Numbered from the stretch's first letter, positions 29,523 through 38,294 are shown. The stretch: 64,000 nucleotides of DNA from Actinomyces oris (GCF_001553935.1 NZ_CP014232.1:1736001-1800000), one strand, 5' to 3'. The notes: generated from the sequence alone by a model not told the origin. Program-made: numbers and translations.

Positions 29523-29576
29523 GCCGACGGGCCGGGGGTGGAGACGCCCCTGGCCCGTGAGGAAGAATCAGGGCCC

Positions 29577-30785
29577 GTGACCACCAGCGCGACACCTGAG
29601 ACCGCCTCCAGCCTCCACCTGCCCCGCCGACTCGCCCTGCCCGACTTCCCCTGGGACTCGCTGACCCCCTACCGGGAGCGGGCCGCCCAGCACCCGGACG
29701 GCGTCGTTGACCTCGCGGTGGGCACGCCCGTCGACCCCACCCCCGAGATCGCCCGCAACGCCCTGTTCTCGGCCGCCAACGCCCCCGGCTACCCGACGGC
29801 GGTCGGTGCCCCCGTGGTGCGTGCCGCCATCGCCGAGTGGATGGAGAGACGTCGGGGCGTGGCCGGCCTGGGCGATGACGAGGTCATCCCCACCATCGGC
29901 TCCAAGGAGTCCGTGGCCCTCCTGCCCCTGCACCTGGGGGTGTGTCCCGGCGACCTCGTTCTGCACCCGCGTGCCGCCTACCCCACCTACGACGTCGGCG
30001 CCCGCCTCGTGGGAGCCACCCCGGTCCCGGTGGACACCGACGCCGACCCCGCCACCTGGGGCATCACCGAGGACGCGCCCGTGGCCGTCGTCTGGCTCAA
30101 CAGCCCCGGCAACCCCGACGGGCACGTCCTGAGCGTCGAGCAGATGGCCCGGATCGTCGCCTGGGCCCGGGCACGGGGCGCCGTCGTCATCTCCGACGAG
30201 TGCTACGCCGAGCTCGGCTGGGAGGCGCCGTGGGACACCCAACCGATCCCGAGCCTCCTGGACCCCCGGGTCGGGGGAGTGGAGGGCCGAAGCGGCCTGC
30301 TCGCCCTGTACTCCCTGTCCAAGCAGTCCAACCTGGCCGGCTACCGGGCGGCCTTCCTCGCCGGTGACGCGCGGCTCGTGGGCGCCGTCACCGAGGTGCG
30401 CAAGCACACCGGCATGCTCATGCCGACTCCGGTGCAGGCGGCCCTCGTGGCCGCCCTCGGCGACGAGGCGCACATGGAGGTGCAGAAGGAGGTCTACCGG
30501 GAGCGCCGCGAGGTCCTCGTTGAGGCGACCGCCGCCGCCGGGCTCGTCAACGACCCGGCCTCCGTGGCCGGCCTGTACCTGTGGCTCCGGGGGCCCGAGT
30601 CGATGAGCGCCTACGAGCTCGTGGGGGCCTTCGCCGAGCTGGGGATCGTCGTGGCCCCCGGCGACTTCTACGGTCAGGCTGGGGCCGGGCGGGTGAGGAT
30701 GAGCCTGACCGACACCGACGAGCGAGTGGCCGCCGCCGCCGCGCGCCTGCGCTCGCCCGAGGCCGCCGCCCTCTTCGCCGGCTGA
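29577..30785 (+). CDS. dapC: Succinyldiaminopimelate aminotransferase
   Basis: PLP-dependent class I/II aminotransferase of about 402 residues in the diaminopimelate/lysine pathway. Typical pieces are LPDFPWDSLTPYRERAAQHPDGVVDLAVGTPVDPTP, the cofactor region GSKESVALLPLHLG, VWLNSPGNPDGHVL, SDECYAELGW and the PLP lysine in LYSLSKQSNLAGYR. GTG at 29577 is chosen because a GAGGAAG site lies upstream; the in-frame GTG at 29538 is less likely. It works with dapD at 44500. Confidence 0.93.
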   Translation: MTTSATPETASSLHLPRRLALPDFPWDSLTPYRERAAQHPDGVVDLAVGTPVDPTPEIARNALFSAANAPGYPTAVGAPVVRAAIAEWMERRRGVAGLGDDEVIPTIGSKESVALLPLHLGVCPGDLVLHPRAAYPTYDVGARLVGATPVPVDTDADPATWGITEDAPVAVVWLNSPGNPDGHVLSVEQMARIVAWARARGAVVISDECYAELGWEAPWDTQPIPSLLDPRVGGVEGRSGLLALYSLSKQSNLAGYRAAFLAGDARLVGAVTEVRKHTGMLMPTPVQAALVAALGDEAHMEVQKEVYRERREVLVEATAAAGLVNDPASVAGLYLWLRGPESMSAYELVGAFAELGIVVAPGDFYGQAGAGRVRMSLTDTDERVAAAAARLRSPEAAALFAG

Positions 30786-30801
30786 GGCCGGCCGGTCCCG
30801 G

Positions 30802-32037
30802 TCAGCCCACCTCGGGCCACTCGGAAGTGAGATAGGCCCCGACGGCGCGGTGCTGGAATCGGTAGGGCCTACCGCGCCGGATGATCCTGCGGGTCAGGTC
30901 GAGCCGCTGCGCGGTGGGGCCTGCGTCCGTGGCCCTCTTGTGCCCGAGCCGGTTGGCGATGTTCGTCAGAGAACGCTCCTCGGGTGCGAGCTCGGCCATT
31001 GCCTCGACGAACTCCCTCTCGCGCGGTGGGAGCCGGTCGAGAATGCGCTGCACATGCGCCTCCGCCTCGTGGACCGCCTGCCTGCTCCATCCGGTGCGGA
31101 CGTGTTCGGCGGTGATGATGCTGTCGGTGCTGGCGTGCCAGGCGCACTGCCCGGCGAGTTGGAAGAGGAACGGCTCGCCGCAGGAGAGCTCGATGATGGC
31201 GCGTTGGGCGTCGGGCTCCATGAAGATCCGGTCTGTGCCGCCGTCGGCGGTGGTGATAGGCCACCCCTGGCTGATGAAGGGGTGGAGTGCGGTCAGAAGG
31301 TCGTCGTCGTCGATGGTCTCCAGCGTGGTGGTCTGGAAACGACGCGCGAAGGTGGCACCGGATCGGGCTCCGGCCATGTCCGCGAACTCGGGCAGCCCGG
31401 TCAGGTAGACGGCGATAGGAAGCGCCGAGCCAACGCTCAGGCCGCCGGGAAGGGGCGTGGGCTCCTCGTGAGTGAGTGCGTCACCCAGGGCGATGAGCAG
31501 CTGGGAGCGCGCGTGCTCATCAGTGATGTTCTGGACCTCGTCGATGTGGATCATCACCACGGCATGGCGCTTGGTGGCCGCACGGCCGATCTCAATGAGC
31601 AGATCGGTCAGGGCGGAATACGGCTCGGGACCGTCCTGGGCTCGCACGGACAGGGAGATGCCGGAAGCGGCCACGGACTCAACGCGGCGCAGCAGGTCGC
31701 CGATGCGCTGCTCCCTGGCTGCTGGCAGACCCGCCGTGTCGGCGAGGGTCAGTAGAGCCGAGGCGACTCGCTTGATGGGGTCGCTCCCTGACGGGATACG
31801 CAGCTGTGGCGTGACCCAGTCGCCCGCATCCAAGGCCTCACTCGCGATCCGACGCACCAACGCGGATTTTCCGGAGCCGGCTTCCCCCAGGATGGTGCGG
31901 CCGCGCTCGTGGATGCCTGCGGCGCGGCGCGGGCGAAGAGCGTCGCGCCAGTCGCTGAGGTGCTCGATGCGCCCCGCCCACACCAGGGGCACCGTGTCTG
32001 ATCCTGGGCTGAACGGCGAGTCAAGAGGAGTCCTCAT
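30802..32037 (-). CDS. AAA-type ATP-binding protein with C-terminal winged helix, unknown role
   Basis: A 411-residue STAND/ORC-like ATPase. Walker A is GEAGSGKSALVRRIASEAL, Walker B is AVVMIHIDEVQNI, and a sensor 1-like strand AVYLTGLPEFADMAGA follows. The C-terminal region (RLPPREREFVEAMAELAPEERSLTNIANRLGHKRATDAGPTAQRL) looks like a winged helix. ATG at 32037 is immediately preceded by a palindrome, leaving almost no leader. The gene stands alone between dapC (convergent) and gltA (divergent). Bacterial proteins of this shape act in defence or conflict systems or in regulation; no function can be assigned. Confidence 0.8.
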   Translation of the reverse strand: MRTPLDSPFSPGSDTVPLVWAGRIEHLSDWRDALRPRRAAGIHERGRTILGEAGSGKSALVRRIASEALDAGDWVTPQLRIPSGSDPIKRVASALLTLADTAGLPAAREQRIGDLLRRVESVAASGISLSVRAQDGPEPYSALTDLLIEIGRAATKRHAVVMIHIDEVQNITDEHARSQLLIALGDALTHEEPTPLPGGLSVGSALPIAVYLTGLPEFADMAGARSGATFARRFQTTTLETIDDDDLLTALHPFISQGWPITTADGGTDRIFMEPDAQRAIIELSCGEPFLFQLAGQCAWHASTDSIITAEHVRTGWSRQAVHEAEAHVQRILDRLPPREREFVEAMAELAPEERSLTNIANRLGHKRATDAGPTAQRLDLTRRIIRRGRPYRFQHRAVGAYLTSEWPEVG

Positions 32038-32039
32038 GA

Positions 32040-32081
32040 TGATAAGTTTATCAATGAGCGACTGGCTTGATAAGTTTATCA
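32040..32081. promoter_or_regulatory. Two identical palindromes TGATAAGTTTATCA, 28 bases apart
   Basis: TGATAAGTTTATCA (arms TGATAA/TTATCA, centre GT) occurs at 32040-32053 and 32068-32081. Start-to-start spacing is 28 bases, a little under three helical turns. The proximal copy ends 3 bases before the AAA-protein ATG and overlaps a TAAACT sequence on the minus strand that could be its -10. Together they look like tandem operators that would shut off this gene. Confidence 0.65.
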
Positions 32082-32276
32082 AGCCCGGGTGGGTATCCGG
32101 CTGCTGCCCCCGGCGGGCTGATCCGGGCTGATCGGCCGATCCGGTGGCCCGCGATGAGTCCATGAAACGACGCCGTGACGACACACCCCGTACAGTGGTC
32201 GTTGGGCCCGCCGGAACCCCGTGGGCCCAGGTCTCGCCGTCGCGATGCGTGCGGCCCCGAGCCCCCAGGAGGCATG

Positions 32277-33698
32277 ATGACGAGCACCCCCACCACCGCC
32301 GCGGACGAGCAGCCCGATCAGAGCCGGCCCAGCGCCGTCGGCGGTCCTGGCCTGCTGGCCGTTGACGGCCATGAGCTTGAGCTGCCGCGCACCCCGGCGA
32401 CCGACGGTGCCGACGGCCTGGGCGTGTCCAAGCTGCTGGGCTCCACCGGCGTGGTGACGCTCGACCCGGGCTTCACCAACACGGCGTCGTGCACCTCGCA
32501 GATCACCTACATCGACGGCGCGGCCGGGATTCTGCGCTACCGCGGCTACCCGATCGAGGAGCTGGCCAAGTCCTCGACCTTCCTGGAGGTCGCCTACCTC
32601 CTCATCAACGGCGAGCTGCCCGACCGTGAGTCCTTTGCGCGCATGGAGCGGCGCATCTCGCGCCACCGGCTCCTGCACGAGGACTTCCGTGGCTTCTTCA
32701 CCTCCTTCCCCTCCTCGGGCCACCCGATGGCGATCCTCCAGGCCGGGATCGCGGGCCTGGCCACCTACTACGAGGACACCCTCGACCCGCACGACCCCTA
32801 CGAGCGCGAGCTCGCCACCGTGCTGCTACTGGCCAAGATGCCCACGATGATCAGCTACATCGCCCGGCGCGCCATCGGACTGCCGCTGCTCTACCCCGAC
32901 CCGCAGCGCTCCTACGTCGAGGACTTCATCCGCCTGACCTTCGGCATGCCCTTCCAGTCCTACGACATCGACCCGGCCGTGGTGCGGGCCCTGGACATGC
33001 TGCTCATCCTGCATGCCGACCACGAGCAGAACTGCTCGACCTCCACCGTGCGCCTCGTGGGCTCAGCCGACGCCAACATGTACGCCTCCGTGGCTGCGGG
33101 CGTGGGCGCCCTGTCCGGGCCGCTGCACGGCGGCGCCAACGAGGCCGTCCTGCGGATGCTGGACACCATCCAGAGCTCGGGGATGAGCACGGCCGAGTTC
33201 GTCCGCAAGGTCAAGGACAAAGAGGACGGAGTGCGGCTCATGGGCTTCGGCCACCGGGTCTACAAGAACTACGACCCGCGCGCCGCCATCGTCAAGGAGA
33301 CCGCCCACGATGTCCTGACCCGCCTGGGCTCCGACGACGGCGACCGCAAGCTCGAGATCGCCATGGAGCTGGAGGAGACCGCGCTGCGCGACGAGTACTT
33401 CGTCTCGCGCAGCCTCTATCCGAACGTCGACTTCTACACCGGCCTCATCTACCAGGCGATGGGCTTCCCCACGAAGATGTTCACACCCCTGTTCGCCCTG
33501 GGGCGCCTGCCGGGCTGGATCGCCCAGTACCGCGAGATGATCGCCGATCCCGCCAAGCGCATCGGGCGGCCCCGACAGGTTTACGACGGTTCCACCGAGC
33601 GCCACTACGTGGCCATGCACCGCCGCAAGCACGACGACGGCCAGTACCCGGACACCCGCGCCGGAGTCCCCAGCCTCGACCGCGTCACCAGGGTCTGA
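32277..33698 (+). CDS. gltA: Citrate synthase
   Basis: A 473-residue type II citrate synthase condensing acetyl-CoA and oxaloacetate. The N-terminal small domain is TGVVTLDPGFTNTASCTSQITYIDGAAGILRYRGYPIEELA. Catalytic histidines lie in HADHEQNCSTSTVRLVGS/GPLHGGANEAV and in GFGHRVYKNYDPRA, with the Asp region in PNVDFYTGLIY. An Ala/Pro-rich extension of about 35 residues precedes the usual start. Two adjacent ATGs exist (32274, 32277); the second gives better spacing to AGGAGG. Confidence 0.95.
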   Translation: MTSTPTTAADEQPDQSRPSAVGGPGLLAVDGHELELPRTPATDGADGLGVSKLLGSTGVVTLDPGFTNTASCTSQITYIDGAAGILRYRGYPIEELAKSSTFLEVAYLLINGELPDRESFARMERRISRHRLLHEDFRGFFTSFPSSGHPMAILQAGIAGLATYYEDTLDPHDPYERELATVLLLAKMPTMISYIARRAIGLPLLYPDPQRSYVEDFIRLTFGMPFQSYDIDPAVVRALDMLLILHADHEQNCSTSTVRLVGSADANMYASVAAGVGALSGPLHGGANEAVLRMLDTIQSSGMSTAEFVRKVKDKEDGVRLMGFGHRVYKNYDPRAAIVKETAHDVLTRLGSDDGDRKLEIAMELEETALRDEYFVSRSLYPNVDFYTGLIYQAMGFPTKMFTPLFALGRLPGWIAQYREMIADPAKRIGRPRQVYDGSTERHYVAMHRRKHDDGQYPDTRAGVPSLDRVTRV

Positions 33699-33815
33699 GT
33701 CACCAGGGTCTGAGGTTCACGGGCCACGCCGGTTGCCCAGGGCTGATTGTCTGTGGCCGGTTGTCTGGGGCCGGGCGGTGCGGTTCGGGAACGTACATTC
33801 CCGACGACGACTGCG

Positions 33816-33862
33816 TTCTCCCCCAAACCTCTGAGGTCCGCCCGCAGTGGTTTGGGGGAGAA
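33816..33862. repeat. Perfect 14-base inverted repeat after gltA
   Basis: TTCTCCCCCAAACC (33816-33829) and GGTTTGGGGGAGAA (33849-33862) are perfectly complementary around a 19-base loop. The flanks also share ACGTAC and CGACG words in inverted orientation (left from about 33791, right to about 33887), so the element is about 100 bases long with an imperfect outer part. It follows citrate synthase and could end transcription from both sides. It abuts a GntR-like remnant. Confidence 0.65.
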
Positions 33863-33984
33863 GTACGTCCCCGACGCAGAAGTACGTTGTCGATCATCCG
33901 CTTGTGGGGTGCCACCAGTTGCTCGTAGATCGGGCGGCTGTCGCCGAGGGTGAACAGGGGATCTCCGGTCGACACGAAGGCCAC
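33863..33984 (-). pseudogene. Remnant resembling the N-terminus of a GntR-family regulator
   Basis: The minus strand reads DPLFTLGDSRPIYEQLV then RMIDNVLLRRG, which resembles the opening helix of YtrA-type GntR regulators (typically RPIYEQL...I..G.L.PGD). Similarity ends exactly where the inverted repeat at 33862 begins, and an in-frame stop lies shortly upstream of the GTG. This looks like a regulator gene truncated at, or by, the palindromic element. The identification rests on about 30 residues. Confidence 0.3.
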
Positions 33985-34091
33985 CCCGGGCAGTACTCGA
34001 CCACATCACGAGGGGCTGCCTTGCGCTCCATCGAATCAGGATGCCTGTTGCAGAGGTGAGGTGGGCCCCTGGTCTGGTGGGCGTCAGTCGA

Positions 34092-34340
34092 TCACGCGAC
34101 GAAGGCTCGTACGGCCGAGCGAATGATCTCGGAGCGGCTGGTGCCGTCCTTCTCAGCGCGCTGGTCGACCGCGGCTACCAAACTGTCGTCCATGCGGACT
34201 GGGACGACCCGCGCCGCACCATCCCCGATGGGGCGGCGTCCTCGCTTCTTCAGCACGTCGACGTCGTATCCACGTTCCGCTTCGTCAGCCCACTCCTGGA
34301 TCATCTCGTCGGTGACTGGCACGCCATTAATGGATTCCAT
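34092..34340 (-). CDS. Ribbon-helix-helix (CopG-type) DNA-binding protein
   Basis: An 82-residue protein. The C-terminal 40 residues ARVVPVRMDDSLVAAVDQRA and TSRSEIIRSAVRAFV form a classical RHH fold (beta strand, helix, turn with SRSE, helix). The N-terminus is acidic and resembles antitoxin tails. No toxin gene is adjacent: downstream lies only the GntR-like remnant, upstream a VOC gene. ATG at 34340 is preceded by TATTAC 10 bases upstream and has no ribosome site, so the transcript may be leaderless. Confidence 0.75.
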   Translation of the reverse strand: MESINGVPVTDEMIQEWADEAERGYDVDVLKKRGRRPIGDGAARVVPVRMDDSLVAAVDQRAEKDGTSRSEIIRSAVRAFVA

Positions 34341-34405
34341 GCGACAAGTGTAATACGAAATGTCTGCCTGAACGTCGTCGAGACCGTCATGATGAGCTCT
34401 GCGGC

Positions 34406-35254
34406 CTACAGGCCGGTCAGGTCGATCTTGCCCATGTGCAGGAGCTTCTCGCGCGTGGCGGCGTCGGCCATGAGCTCGGCGATGTTGTGGGGGACGACCT
34501 GCCAGGACACGCCCCAGCGGTCGATGCACCAGCCGCAGTGCTCGGCCTCGGGCACGGCCGACAGCCCCGCCCAGTAGCGGTCGATCTCCTCCTGGTCCCG
34601 GCAGGAGACGATCATGGAGACCCCGCGAGTGAAGGTGAGGTCCTGGGAGGCCCCCGAGTCCATGGCCGCCATCCAGGTGCCGCGCAGCGTGAAGTCGGTG
34701 AACATGACGACCCCCGCCTCCATTGGCCCGGCCTCCCCGTAGCGACGCAGGGCCCCGCGGCGGGCGTCGTCGAACAGGGCGATCCAGGCCTCGGTGGCCT
34801 CCTCGGCGTTGGCGTGGTTGGGGCCGCCGAACATGAAGGAGGGCAGGATGAAGGGGCGCGGCTCGCCGGCCGGGTCGGTGAGCATGAGCTGCCAGGTCAT
34901 GCCGAAGCGGTCGCGGACCCAGGCGTAGCGCGGCGAGAAGGGGTACTCGCCCAGCTCCATGAGCACACCGCCGGTGGACAGACGCTCGTAGAGCTCATCG
35001 AGGTAGGTCCGGGCCTGGTCTTCGCCGCCGAACAGGAGCGGGTCGAAGTTCAGGATGCAGCTGATCGACGGGTTCGGGGCGTCCTGGTCACCGCCGTTGA
35101 TGAGCGAGAGGCGGAAGCCATGGATGCTGACCGTGGACGCGTACCCGGGCACCTGCTCGACGACGGAGCCCTCACGGAAGGCGTCGGCGTAGAACCGGGT
35201 CGCCTCATCGGCGGTGCCGTTGCACCGGATGGCGGGAGTGATGTGCTGGTCCAT
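34406..35254 (-). CDS. VOC family protein, two PhnB-like domains
   Basis: A 282-residue protein made of two vicinal-oxygen-chelate halves. The first (ITPAIRCNGTADEATRFYADAF and RYAWVRDRFGMTWQLM) and second (TEAWIALFDDARRGAL and CGWCIDRWGVSWQVVP) both show the 3-demethylubiquinone methyltransferase-like/PhnB pattern. This group is widespread and largely uncharacterised. The final residues (ATREKLLHMGKIDL) match the PhnB C-terminus. ATG at 35254. Confidence 0.85.
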   Translation of the reverse strand: MDQHITPAIRCNGTADEATRFYADAFREGSVVEQVPGYASTVSIHGFRLSLINGGDQDAPNPSISCILNFDPLLFGGEDQARTYLDELYERLSTGGVLMELGEYPFSPRYAWVRDRFGMTWQLMLTDPAGEPRPFILPSFMFGGPNHANAEEATEAWIALFDDARRGALRRYGEAGPMEAGVVMFTDFTLRGTWMAAMDSGASQDLTFTRGVSMIVSCRDQEEIDRYWAGLSAVPEAEHCGWCIDRWGVSWQVVPHNIAELMADAATREKLLHMGKIDLTGL

Positions 35255-35277
35255 GTGGACACCGTAGCGTGACAAGC

Positions 35278-35310
35278 GTTGGGGCCGCTCCGGAGAGGAA
35301 CGGCCCCAAC
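35278..35310 (-). terminator. Hairpin after the LPXTG surface-protein gene
   Basis: GTTGGGGCCG and CGGCCCCAAC form a perfect 10-base stem with a 13-base loop. It lies 41 bases beyond the stop of the minus-strand surface-protein gene and before the VOC gene. Confidence 0.6.
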
Positions 35311-35350
35311 ACTGTGATCGACAAGCCGGGTCATGCCCGGGTATCACCGG

Positions 35351-37615
35351 CTATGAGGTGACCTTGCGGCGGTAGTGGAGAACTGCTGCGCCGGTGAGTA
35401 GCCCGAGGATCGCCAGGGCCGTCAACCTGCTCGCGTTGATCCCTGTGTTGGGGAGGGGGCGCTTTGAAGCAGTAGTTGTCGGAGAGGCCGTGGGCGTCTG
35501 GGTGGGTGCTGTTGCGACGGCCGGAGTGGGCGTCGAGCCTCCACTCGGTGCGGGTGTTGGCTGGGTGCTGGGCGTTCCGCTGTCGGGTGGGCAGTTCTCG
35601 CCGACGACGCAGACACCGGGCTTGTCCTGGGTGGGGAAGCCGGGGTCGGGGTCGCACTCGTCTCCGACCCCGTCGTTGTCGTAGTCGGTCTGACCCCAGT
35701 TACTGACGTCGGGGCAGTTGTCTTGGTCGCGTGGCGTGTTGTCGCCGTCATCGGTGATATCGACCTGGGTGGTGGCGACGGCGGTCTGCCCGTCGGATTG
35801 AGTGACGCGTAGGCCGATGACGCCGCTGAACTCCTGGCTGAAGGTATGGGTGATGCGCGGGGAGGTTCCGGTCTCGTCGTAGACGCCGTCACCGTTGAAG
35901 TCCCACTCATAGGAGGTCAGGGAGCCAGAGACTGCGTGGGAGGCTGCGGCATCGATGTCGACAGGATCTCCGACCTTGGCGACATAGGGGCCCTGGATCC
36001 AGGCGAAGGGCTTGTTGAGCTCGCTGCTGATGGCCTTGTTGACGAGGTCGCTGACCTGATCGGGCGAGGAGGCGTTGGCGGTCGTGCCCGTGCTGGAGGT
36101 GACCAGCGTCTGGAAGCTGGTGGAGTTGAGGTCTCCGGTATCAATACCGTAGACACTGACCGGGTCTACTTCGTAGGCGGCCTTGGCGACGGAGGCGGCG
36201 GTGTAACCAGTGCCCGGCTCGGGGTCGCGTGGAGGCGCGTCACCGATGACAACGACGATCTTCTTGACCCCATTGTGCCACTTCATGTTGACGGCCTGCA
36301 TGACGCCGCTGTAAACGCTGGCGTTAGTATTGCCGAGATTCCCTCCCTCGTAGGTTAGAGAACTCAGCCCTGCATCCAATGTAGGTATGTCGGACGTGAA
36401 ATCGACGTCGGTCCGGGCTAGGTAGTTCTTTGGGTTGTACTGAGGGTGGTCTTTGTAGTCTACGAGTGCGAATCGATAAGACAGCGCCTTCTTGCTTGTT
36501 TCTTCCGCTATCGAATGAATCTTCGATCGAACTGCCTCGACATTACTGTCCATCGAGCCCGTAGAGTCTACAACGAACGCGATATCGATATCCTCTCCAT
36601 TGCTTTTGGGGCTCTTGATGGATGGGACCCCGATTTTGGTCTCTATGAGTTTTGCTATCTCTTCGTGTCCGATGAGATTGGGGTGGTAGAATTCATTCGG
36701 GTCCCCGCTTGTCTTGGCGTGCGTGTTTCCATTTTGGTCTTCCTGCCCCTCTGTCTCAAAGAACTCATTAATCCAGCGGTGATGATTGACGACAGGGAAT
36801 GATGGGTCTGGTTCATGTCCATTGAATGAGTTGATGACGCCATCTACGTAGGTTACCTTCAGGCTTGGGTGTGAGCTATTCCATTCAGAAACAAGGTCTG
36901 ATTGAATGACCTTTGCGTCGTCACCGAGTTTTCTGACTGCCGCGCCGGCATTGTATGAATCTGTCCATAATGCGTGGCTGTCCCTGAGGGTAAAATTATC
37001 CTTGGATGATAGTCGAGGGTAGCCTACGATGACCACCTGGGCGTTGTCGTCTAAGCGATCATCAATTGCCTGAAGAATGTCAAGAGTTTGCTTCTTCACC
37101 CGTGGTAGCTTAGAGTTAGCGCCATCGATTTTCTGACGGCAAGTGGCAGGGTCTCTCATTCCAATCATGAAACACTGCGAAACAATATCGGAAAAATTGA
37201 CATCGTTGCCACCGATAGTGAACATCACTAAATTTGTGTTAGAGTCCAATTTTTTCATTTGGGCACCTAGGACGTCGTCCGAAACGTTGCCGCTATGTGC
37301 AATATTATTTAATATTGCGTGAGCTCCCTGATCGTTAAGCCAGTTCACGTAGTTGTGCGCCCAATTGCGAGAACTTCTGTAGGCTGTCTTGTCATCGCCG
37401 TAGTAGTGTCCTGCGCCATTCCCGGCAGAATAAGAGTCTCCGAGTAGGGCTACTCTGAGGGGAACGTTGGTTGTGATCGCGGCAGAGGCGGTTGGAAGAG
37501 TGGTAGGTAAGGGAAGTTCCTGGTTGAATAGTAGTAATGTGACTAGAATGATGAAAGTTAACTGTTTCATGTAGTGTGCAACGTTTGGCTTGTCATGTTG
37601 TGAAGGGCGATTCAC
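35351..37615 (-). CDS. LPXTG-anchored SGNH hydrolase with VWA, PKD and TSP3 modules
   Basis: A 754-residue surface protein. Signal peptide 1-46; SGNH esterase 52-330 with GDSYSAGNG (Ser61), GGND (135-138) and catalytic DPNEFYHP (His311); von Willebrand A domain 343-530 with the MIDAS motif DSTGS (350-354); PKD-like domain about 545-620 (YEWDFNGDGVYDETG); a calcium-binding thrombospondin-3 repeat (DQDNCPDVSNWGQTDYDNDGVGDECD); a Pro/Thr linker; then LPNTG (721-725), a membrane helix and a basic tail for sortase anchoring. GTG at 37615 follows AAGGAAA. The SGNH/VWA half is clearly AT-richer than the C-terminal third, indicating mosaic origin. The substrate is probably an ester-linked lipid or glycan. 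Confidence 0.88.
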   Translation of the reverse strand: MNRPSQHDKPNVAHYMKQLTFIILVTLLLFNQELPLPTTLPTASAAITTNVPLRVALLGDSYSAGNGAGHYYGDDKTAYRSSRNWAHNYVNWLNDQGAHAILNNIAHSGNVSDDVLGAQMKKLDSNTNLVMFTIGGNDVNFSDIVSQCFMIGMRDPATCRQKIDGANSKLPRVKKQTLDILQAIDDRLDDNAQVVIVGYPRLSSKDNFTLRDSHALWTDSYNAGAAVRKLGDDAKVIQSDLVSEWNSSHPSLKVTYVDGVINSFNGHEPDPSFPVVNHHRWINEFFETEGQEDQNGNTHAKTSGDPNEFYHPNLIGHEEIAKLIETKIGVPSIKSPKSNGEDIDIAFVVDSTGSMDSNVEAVRSKIHSIAEETSKKALSYRFALVDYKDHPQYNPKNYLARTDVDFTSDIPTLDAGLSSLTYEGGNLGNTNASVYSGVMQAVNMKWHNGVKKIVVVIGDAPPRDPEPGTGYTAASVAKAAYEVDPVSVYGIDTGDLNSTSFQTLVTSSTGTTANASSPDQVSDLVNKAISSELNKPFAWIQGPYVAKVGDPVDIDAAASHAVSGSLTSYEWDFNGDGVYDETGTSPRITHTFSQEFSGVIGLRVTQSDGQTAVATTQVDITDDGDNTPRDQDNCPDVSNWGQTDYDNDGVGDECDPDPGFPTQDKPGVCVVGENCPPDSGTPSTQPTPAPSGGSTPTPAVATAPTQTPTASPTTTASKRPLPNTGINASRLTALAILGLLTGAAVLHYRRKVTS

Positions 37616-37742
37616 TTCGGTTTCCTTTCGATCTTCGACACTATGCTTCTGTGTATCCTTGATGGGGGCGCCCCCCCTGGGGTGGTGATCTAAACCTTCG
37701 CCAACTCAGTGGACGTGCCATTGTGGAGGTCACTTTAGGTAT

Positions 37743-38294
37743 CTAGACATAGCATAATAGTATGGCAATACTATTATTGCCTGCATTGGGTGGGGGGGTG
37801 GGGTCGTTGGAGGAAAGATATACTGCGAGAAACATGTCATCAATGGGTCGCGTACCTCCATGTCTTCCGACCCATGAGGCTGGGATGGTTGGCCCTGGAT
37901 CATTCTCCCATCCGTGATGTTCAGCGTAAGCAATAAACTGATTCATGAGTTCTTTTGGGTCAATGCTTTCATCTCTGAACCACCGTCTCAGGCGAAGTCC
38001 TGGATACTTATATTCAAACCATTTTGGAAGTGGGGAGTCGTTGGTATAAATAGCCTCGTGGCCGAGGATTTTCTTTTTTCCCATCGGGTCGTTCTTGAGG
38101 GCCCTCAGTCGTCTCGCCTCATATGACAGGGGGCCTCCTGGGCCATATGCCCAGGTAAGGCCACCCCCGATAGTAAGGCCTCCTGCAAGTGTGCTGCATC
38201 CGATTGTTGTTAGCAATTTTCGTCGAGATGGGCGTGGGGGTGGTTCGGTGTGCTCTGCGGGGTTGGTACTGGGGTGTGGGGCTGCCGTATTCAT
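37743..38294 (-). CDS. Unrecognised secreted/anchored protein, paralogue 1 of 3
   Basis: A 183-residue protein not matched to a known family. A proline-rich cytoplasmic start leads to SRRKLLTTIG, an arginine-pair signal, and a glycine-rich hydrophobic span (GCSTLAGGLTIGGGLTWAYGP). The exported part carries the family motif LRALKNDPMGKKKILG, KWFEYKYPGLRLRRWF and FIAYAEHHGWENDPGPTIPASWVG. A T-G-T run of seven G on the plus strand near 37790 is a possible slippage site. TATAGA ends 8 bases before the ATG with no ribosome site, suggesting leaderless mRNA. It lies directly upstream of the LPXTG surface protein. Confidence 0.7.
   Translation of the reverse strand: MNTAAPHPSTNPAEHTEPPPRPSRRKLLTTIGCSTLAGGLTIGGGLTWAYGPGGPLSYEARRLRALKNDPMGKKKILGHEAIYTNDSPLPKWFEYKYPGLRLRRWFRDESIDPKELMNQFIAYAEHHGWENDPGPTIPASWVGRHGGTRPIDDMFLAVYLSSNDPTPPPNAGNNSIAILLCYV
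37754..37777. repeat. Perfect 10-base palindrome at the end of paralogue 1
   Basis: ATAATAGTAT-GGCA-ATACTATTAT covers the last codons of paralogue 1. It may be an RNA stem at the 3' end of its message or an operator-like site for the surface-protein gene beginning at 37615. No T-run follows on the minus strand. Confidence 0.45.

Noticed and set aside
34092..34340. RHH gene considered as half of a toxin-antitoxin pair
   Set aside because: No PIN, RelE, MazF or other toxin-like frame is adjacent in either direction.
37786..37800. Run of seven G considered as a phase-variation switch in paralogue 1
   Set aside because: The downstream frame already matches the family C-terminus, so no alternative product is indicated; the tract is short.
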